64,000 nucleotides of DNA from Sphingomonas sp. 7/4-4 (GTDB taxonomy: Bacteria; Pseudomonadota; Alphaproteobacteria; Sphingomonadales; Sphingomonadaceae). The notes below the pieces were generated by a model. That model did not search any database, was not told the origin of the DNA, and saw only the letters and a list, made by a program, of their open reading frames with translations. Each line of letters opens with the position of its first letter. Positions within the stretch are counted from its first letter, which is position 1. Below, in pieces: positions 57,216 to 64,000 of the stretch. The stretch is taken from the NCBI RefSeq assembly GCF_027941955.1, contig NZ_CP115960.1, forward strand, positions 2,666,001 through 2,730,000. The letters run 5' to 3'. The translations under genes were made by a program, and so were the position numbers.

Positions 57216-58165
57216 ATGCGTTTTCTGATTGTCGCGGCAGGCCTGACCGCCGCCATTGCAGGGCCGGTCTCCGCCCAGGCCCAGACCACAGCGGTCGAGG
57301 GCCGCGTCGACCGGCTCGAGCGCGAGATGCGCGCCGTGCAGCGCAAGGTGTTCCCGGGCGGCGCGGGCCAGACGATCGAACCGCAGATCGTGCCCGACGC
57401 CGCCACCACCGAGATGCCAGGCGTCCTTCGGGGAGCCCGGTCGCCGACTTGACCCAGCGCGTCGCCGCGCTCGAGAATCAGGTGCAGTCGCTCACCGGAC
57501 AGGTCGAGCAGGACGGATATCGGCTCCGCCAGATCGAGGACGGGTTCAGCGCCTATAAGCGCGCGACCGACGCGCGGCTGAAGGCGCTGGAAGACGGCGG
57601 CGCGCAGATCGGCGCATCGGGCGCCCCGGTAATCGCACCGGTCGATCTCGGTGAAACCTCCACGCGGCCCACCCGGCCCGCGACCCGCCCGCCCGCCGAA
57701 GAGACGCCCGCCGCCAAGCCGACGGGCACCCGCGCGCAGCAGGTCGCGGCGATCCAGAAGCCCAATTCGGGCGATCCGGCCGAGGACGGCTATACCTATG
57801 GCTATCGCCTGTGGCAGGCCAAGCTCTATCCCGAGGCGCGCCGCGAACTCGAGGCGGTGGCGACCAAATATCCGGAGCATCGCCGTGCGAGTTTTTCGCA
57901 GAACCTGCTCGGCCGCGCCTATCTCGATGCCGGTGCGCCGAGCCTCGCGGCGGTCGCCTTTTACGAGAATTACAAGAAGAACCCGAACGGCGAGCGCGCG
58001 CCGGACAGCCTCTATTATCTGGCGCAGGCGCTCACCAAGCTGAAGAAGCCCGCGAGCGAAGTGTGCAAGGTCTATACCGAGCTCGACCAGCTTTACGGCG
58101 CGCGGCTGTCGGCGGAGATGAAGAACGGCATCGCCGAGGGACGTGTCGCGCAAAAGTGCAAATGA
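57216..58165 (+). CDS. cpoB: Tol-Pal system protein CpoB/YbgF (frame broken)
   Basis: A periplasmic coordinator of outer-membrane constriction and PBP1B activity; 316 residues restored. It has signal peptide MRFLIVAAGLTAAIAGPVSA, a coiled-coil segment (VEGRVDRLEREMRAVQR, LENQVQSLTGQVEQDGYRLRQ) and C-terminal TPRs (YGYRLWQAKLYPEARRELE, LAAVAFYENYKKNPNG). One base is missing after the GGGG at 57430-57433; restoring it gives GVLRGSPVADLTQRV. It overlaps tilS by 23 bases. Confidence 0.9.
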
Positions 58166-59188
58166 GCTGACGCCTCCGGCGGAGCTCATCGCGCGCTTCC
58201 GGCGCGACCTGGAGGCGATCATCGGACATGCGCCGGATGCGGAGCATAAGCTCGGCGTGGCCGTTTCCGGTGGAGCGGATAGCCTTGCGCTGCTGTTGCT
58301 CGCCGCCGCCGCCTATCCGGGACACGTAGTCGCAGCCACAGTCGACCATGGCCTGCGGCCCGAAGCCGCGGAGGAAACGGCATTCGTGCATCGTCTCTGC
58401 GAACGCCTCGGCGTACCTCACGACATTCTGACGCGCCCGGACGGCACTCCGCCTGTCGGCAATTTGCAGGAATGGGCGCGCTGGCTACGCTATTTCCTCC
58501 TTCAATTCTGGGGCGCATCCGGAACGTTCCGGTCGGACCGGCCATGGCGCGCCGAGTGGGTGGCGGTCGCGCACCAGCAGGATGACGTCGCGGAAACCTT
58601 CCTGATGCGGGCGCGGCGGGGCGCCGGCGTGCGCGGGCTGGCGGCAATGCGTCGCACGCGTCCGCTGTGTGAAGGCATTCCGGGGCCCGCACTCGTGCGG
58701 CCGCTTCTCGGCTGGAGCCGGACCGAGCTGGCGGATATCGTGGCGACGGCGGGATTGAGCGCGGTTGAAGATGCGTCGAATAGCGATGCCCGCTATGACC
58801 GGGCCCGCATGCGCGCGCTCCTTGCGGAAAGCGACGAATTGCCGGCCGCGCGCCTGGCGCTGGCAGCATCCAACCTGCGGCACGCAGAGGATGCACTGAA
58901 ATGGATTGCCGAACGCGAATGGTCCGCGCGCAGCCGAATCGAGAATCATGAAGTCGTCTGGCTCGACCCGACCGATCTGCCCCACGAACTCCGGCGCCGA
59001 CTGGCAGAAGAGCGATCGACTACATCCGGTTCGAGTTCGAGCTGGAGACGGAAATCCGCGGCGACAGCCTCGATCGCATCGTCGCCACACTCAACTCCGG
59101 AGGCACCGGTACGATTGCGGGGGTGAAAGCCGAGGCCAAACGTGCTGAATGGCGTTTCAGCAAAGCTCCGGCGCGCCGATCACACTGA
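58143..59188 (+). CDS. tilS: tRNA(Ile)-lysidine synthase (frame broken)
   Basis: Attaches lysine to C34 of tRNA-Ile2, letting it read AUA; 348 residues restored. PP-loop ATPase motif [46 protein letters not shown]. The C-terminal extension is short. A base is missing near 59010 (GGCAGAAGAGCG); restoring it turns the tail into [18 protein letters not shown], with a real end at 59188. Codon use is a little relaxed. It shares an operon with ftsH downstream. Confidence 0.9.
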
Positions 59189-59255
59189 TCGACGTTGTTC
59201 CATTGCCATTAACCCGGCGGTGCCTATCTATGACGGGCGAAAGGTATCGAGCTCG

Positions 59256-61229
<1,974 letters not shown>

Positions 61230-61259
61230 ATTCAGTCGGCGTTAAACCCGTTGCGACTA

Positions 61260-61290
61260 GCCCTCCCCGAGAAATCGCGGGAGGGCTTTT
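61260..61290 (+). terminator. Rho-independent terminator after ftsH
   Basis: GCCCTCCC (61260-61267) pairs with GGGAGGGC (61279-61286), loop CGAGAAATCGC, followed by TTTT. It lies 30 bases after ftsH and just before the small secreted paralogue. Confidence 0.9.
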
Positions 61291-61293
61291 CAT

Positions 61294-61663
61294 ATGCGGC
61301 GTCTGACGGCTGTGGTTGCCGTGTTGGTACTGGTATTGCCGAATGCGGCGCAGGCGATGACCGTCGCGCAATTCCTCGCCAAGGCGAAAGCGCTGCAGGC
61401 ACAGGGGCGCTGGCGTTGCTCTCGCCCGATGCCGAGCTGCTCAAGCGTGAAGTCACCGCGATCCGGACTGCCTATACCGCCGACCTGCGTGCCGCGCGCG
61501 CCACCGGCAAGCCCCCGCACAGCTGCCCGCCGGAGACCGGCAAGCCGAAGCTGACACCGAAGCAGATGCTCGCCGAGCTCGAGAAGATCCCGCCGGCGAA
61601 GCGGGGATGAGCATGAAGGCAGCGGTCTACGCCTATATGAAGCGGACTTATCCGTGCCGGTGA
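61294..61663 (+). CDS. Small secreted protein, Rap1a/Tai-like, paralogue A (two frame breaks)
   Basis: About 123 residues restored, with signal peptide MRRLTAVVAVLVLVLPNAAQA-MTV. Two single G deletions (runs at 61404-61407 and 61603-61606) break the frame; restoring them joins ALQAQGALALLSPDAELLKR and PAKRGMSMKAAVYAYMKRTYPCR. The C-terminal YPC and an internal Cys (HSCPP) are shared with paralogue B and look like the disulfide of Rap1a/Tai T6SS immunity proteins. A regular role cannot be assigned. Confidence 0.65.
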
Positions 61664-62031
61664 GGCATCGGCTGCTTCCGGCTGCGGCGATCAGCCTGTT
61701 CGCGGCTCCCGTGCAGGCAATGCCGGTCCGCGAATTCATCGCGCGATGGACTGCGGTGGGGAAGCTCGGCGAGATGGCGAAGCTCGATCCCGAGCTGCGG
61801 CGGCTCACGAACGAGCTGGAAGCGATCCTCGAGGCCTGGCGTGCCGATGTCGACAAGGCGAAGGCGACGGGGAAACCCATCGCGTGTCCGCCGCCTCCCG
61901 GACAGGCAACATTCGATAGCGACAAGCTCATGGCCTATTTCAAGGCGCTGTCGCCGGCCGAGCAGGAAGTCGAACTCAAGGACGGCCTCTACGCCTATCT
62001 CAACAAGACCTACCCCTGCCCGATGGTATAG
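61660..62031 (+). CDS. Small secreted protein, Rap1a/Tai-like, paralogue B
   Basis: A 123-residue exported protein from the GTG at 61660, which overlaps paralogue A's stop (GTGA). Signal LLPAAAISLFAAPVQA-MPV; mature VREFIARWTAVGKLGEMAKL; one internal Cys (PIACPPPPG); and the end YAYLNKTYPCPMV. The shared arrangement with paralogue A shows a tandem duplication. Rap1a/Tai-like immunity proteins share the FC...L..FPC pattern, which is inference only. Confidence 0.75.
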   Translation: MRHRLLPAAAISLFAAPVQAMPVREFIARWTAVGKLGEMAKLDPELRRLTNELEAILEAWRADVDKAKATGKPIACPPPPGQATFDSDKLMAYFKALSPAEQEVELKDGLYAYLNKTYPCPMV

Positions 62032-62035
62032 CCAC

Positions 62036-63092
62036 TCAGCCCGTCATCCCCATCGCCACCAGGATCAGCAGGAAGAGCACCAGCACGATCGTGATGAACC
62101 AGGTGAGCACCATCGCGCGCAGCACCGCCGACCACCAGCGCAGCTGATAGGCCTGCTTGAGCTGCCGGGTGATGTGGAGGAACGGGATAAACACGCCCGC
62201 CGTGCCCAGCCAGCCCGAGGGCACTCCCAATTGCGCCGCCAGCGTGATCACGATGAACAGCAGCGACATGAACGCGATCGAATAGATGATGAAGACCGCG
62301 TGGTCGTAGAGCTTGTACTGGCGCTTCCAGAAGAACAGCAGCCAGAGGAACGGCAGCGACAACGGGATCAGCAGCCACGAGAATTTGTAGACGCTCGACT
62401 GGAGCTTGTAGATCATCAGCGCGGGGTTTTGCTGCCACTTCTCGATGCCGTGATCGAGCGCGTACCAGCCGGTATGCGCGACATTGACCTCGACCGGATC
62501 TTCCTTGAGTGCCTTGGCGGCGCTGTCGAGGTCTTTCAGCCGCGCATCGGCTTCGGCGAGGTCCTTGACCGCGTCCGCGCGGTCATCGGCATCGAGATCG
62601 GCGTCCCGGGTCTGGCGCAACGCCTTCTCCCGCTGCTTCTCGACCTGGCCCCGCTCGGTCTTGATCGCCGCGAGCGGATAGGTGTTGACGCCGCGCATGT
62701 CGGTCGGGGGTGAAATCCCCGCGAACGAGAACACCGCGAACATCGCGAAGATCGAGAAGAGGAAGATCGCCATCGGCGAGACGAAGCGCGCGCGCTCCCC
62801 GCGACATAGCGCCGGGTGAGATCGCCCGGGCGCCATGCGAGCAGCGGCAGCGTACGCCAGAACTTGCCTTCGAAGTGGAACACGCCGTGGACGATCTCGT
62901 GCCCGACCGCGCCGAGCGAACGATGGACGTGGCCCGATTGTCCGCAATGATGGCAATGCGCACCGATCAGCGCGGTGCCGCAATTGAGGCACATCCGGTG
63001 CCCATGTGGTTGCCCCTCGCCGGCCCGCGGCTCCAGCGCGCGGCCCAGCAATCCTCCGGTGACGATTTCGCCGGCTGCTTCGAATTCCCCAT
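62036..63092 (-). CDS. DUF3667 membrane protein (two frame breaks)
   Basis: An inner-membrane protein of 352 residues restored. The N-terminal zinc-ribbon-like MCLNCGTALIGAHCHHCGQSG and the DUF3667 signature HEIVHGVFHFEGKFWRTLPLL precede hydrophobic helices (FVSPMAIFLFSIFAMFAVFS, LIPLSLPFLWLLFFW, SIAFMSLLFIVITLAAQ). One base is missing at 62797-62800 (RYVAG to ERARFVSP) and one near 63087-63090 in the start (ATGGGG). Function unknown; it is typical of sphingomonads. Confidence 0.8.
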
Positions 63093-63138
63093 GTGCGACG
63101 CCTACCAGCTTGCACCAAGTCGTGCTAGCGGGTGCAGC

Positions 63139-64000
63139 ATGGCCGATGCCGATATCCAGATGCTGATCGCAGACATAGCCGCGCGGGCCCGCACCGCCTC
63201 GCGCCGGCTTGCCGCGATGACCAGCGACCAGAAGAGCCGCGCATTGCTCGCGGCCGCAGCAGCGATCCGCGAGGCGAGCGACGCGATCGTCGCGGCCAAT
63301 GCCGAGGACATGGCCGCGGCCGAAGCCTCGGGGCTGTCGGGTGCGCTGCTCGATCGGCTCCGGCTCGATGCCGGACGCGTCGAGGCGACCGCAGCAGGCG
63401 TCGAGGCCGTCGCCCGACTCGACGATCCGGTCGGCAAGGTGATCGAACGCGTCGAGCGCCCCAACGGGCTGGTGCTGACCCGCGTGCGCATCCCGATCGG
63501 CGTGATCGGCATCATCTATGAGAGCCGCCCCAACGTCACCGCCGATGCCGGCGCACTCTGTGCGATGTCCGGCAATGCCGCGATCCTGCGCGGCGGCTCG
63601 GAAGCGATTCGCAGCAATCGCGCGATCCATGCCGCCCTGGCCAAGGGCCTCGAGGCCGGCGGGATGCCCGCCGATGCGGTCCAGCTCGTCCCGGTCACCG
63701 ATCGCGCCGCAGTGGGCGCGATACTGACTGCCGAGGGCGCGATCGACATGGTCGTGCCGCGCGGCGGCAAGGGCCTCGTCGCGCGCGTCCAGGCCGAAGC
63801 GCGCGTGCCCGTGCTCGCGCATCTCGACGGGCTCAACCACACCTTTATCGACCGTGCCGCCGATCCCGCGATGGCCCGGGAGCTGGCGCTCAACGCCAAG
63901 ATGCGCCGCACCGGTATCTGCGGCGCGACCGAGACGCTGCTGATCGACCGCGGCTTCGGCGATCCCGCGCCGGTCCTCGCCGCGCTCGCCGATGCCGGCT
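63139..64000 (+). CDS. proA: Gamma-glutamyl phosphate reductase (partial at the end)
   Basis: Second enzyme of proline synthesis, reducing glutamyl phosphate to glutamate semialdehyde. 287 residues are visible; the gene runs off the window. Motifs: IGVIGIIYESRPNVTADA, AILRGGSEAIRSNRAI, IDMVVPRGGKGLV and the catalytic Cys in MRRTGICGATETLLI. The start ATG at 63139 is divergent from the DUF3667 gene. The frame is intact over the part seen. Confidence 0.95.
   Translation, partial: MADADIQMLIADIAARARTASRRLAAMTSDQKSRALLAAAAAIREASDAIVAANAEDMAAAEASGLSGALLDRLRLDAGRVEATAAGVEAVARLDDPVGKVIERVERPNGLVLTRVRIPIGVIGIIYESRPNVTADAGALCAMSGNAAILRGGSEAIRSNRAIHAALAKGLEAGGMPADAVQLVPVTDRAAVGAILTAEGAIDMVVPRGGKGLVARVQAEARVPVLAHLDGLNHTFIDRAADPAMARELALNAKMRRTGICGATETLLIDRGFGDPAPVLAALADAG

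Overview
The window is about 66% GC chromosomal DNA from an alphaproteobacterium, most probably a Sphingomonas or close relative. The evidence is the set and order of housekeeping genes (lysC beside ubiG; ptsP - rodZ-like - cpoB - tilS - ftsH; thyA - folA; ribF - ileS - lspA - DUF3035 lipoprotein), codons that nearly all end in G or C, a TonB-dependent receptor start with a LacI-type operator, and dispersed palindromic repeats typical of sphingomonads. No phage, insertion sequence, CRISPR array, rRNA or tRNA gene was seen.

Layout. 1-2.4 kb: start of a TonB-dependent receptor (minus strand), a 600 bp regulatory gap, a DgoR-like GntR regulator and an MpaB-type oxygenase. 2.5-12.7 kb: L,D-transpeptidase, PEP carboxylase, thioesterase, MliC-domain lipoprotein, ExbD, YdeI-like protein, an acidic protein, a Bcr/CflA-type exporter, a small lipoprotein, a 2-oxoglutarate oxygenase and a membrane protein. 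12.8-19.5 kb: homoserine dehydrogenase, GlpX fructose bisphosphatase, a CocE-type hydrolase, a GNAT enzyme and an ABC-2 exporter pair. 19.5-30.8 kb: envelope and RNA genes (DsbA-like, M48 protease, RNase E, cell-wall amidase, PBP1A, RF2, lipoprotein methyltransferase). 30.8-42.6 kb: RadC, the thyA - glutaminyl cyclase - folA - dipeptidase operon, ribF, ileS, lspA, DUF3035 lipoprotein, a TIGR02001 porin, RidA, a HAD phosphatase, DUF3572 and DivK. 42.8-53.8 kb: S41 protease, three DNA repair or ligation genes, GFA, CsaA, a secreted protein, UbiG, LysC, a TonB-like protein, nitronate monooxygenase, and a PadR/HAAS membrane module. 53.9-64 kb: PtsP, RodZ-like, CpoB, TilS, FtsH, two tandem small secreted paralogues, DUF3667, and the start of proA.

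How the genes fit together. Much of the window serves the cell envelope: peptidoglycan synthesis and cutting (PBP1A, L,D-transpeptidase, AmiC-type amidase, RodZ-like, CpoB), lipoprotein and outer-membrane maturation (LspA, DUF3035 lipoprotein, M48 protease, DsbA) and TonB energy coupling (ExbD, TonB-like protein, TonB receptor). Amino-acid synthesis from aspartate (lysC, hom), the thymidylate/folate pair and the nitrogen PTS enzyme are also present.

Quality warning. At least nineteen genes, several of them essential (thyA, ileS, lspA, rne, tilS), are interrupted by single-base indels. Nearly all are deletions, mostly in G, C, A or T runs. This is best read as uncorrected long-read sequencing error, so these genes are annotated over their full reconstructed span rather than as true pseudogenes. 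The most interesting real structures are a palindromic repeat inserted inside ileS, a dispersed 130-160 bp repeat family, a lipoprotein-type methyltransferase coupled to prfB, and twin Rap1a/Tai-like small secreted proteins after ftsH.
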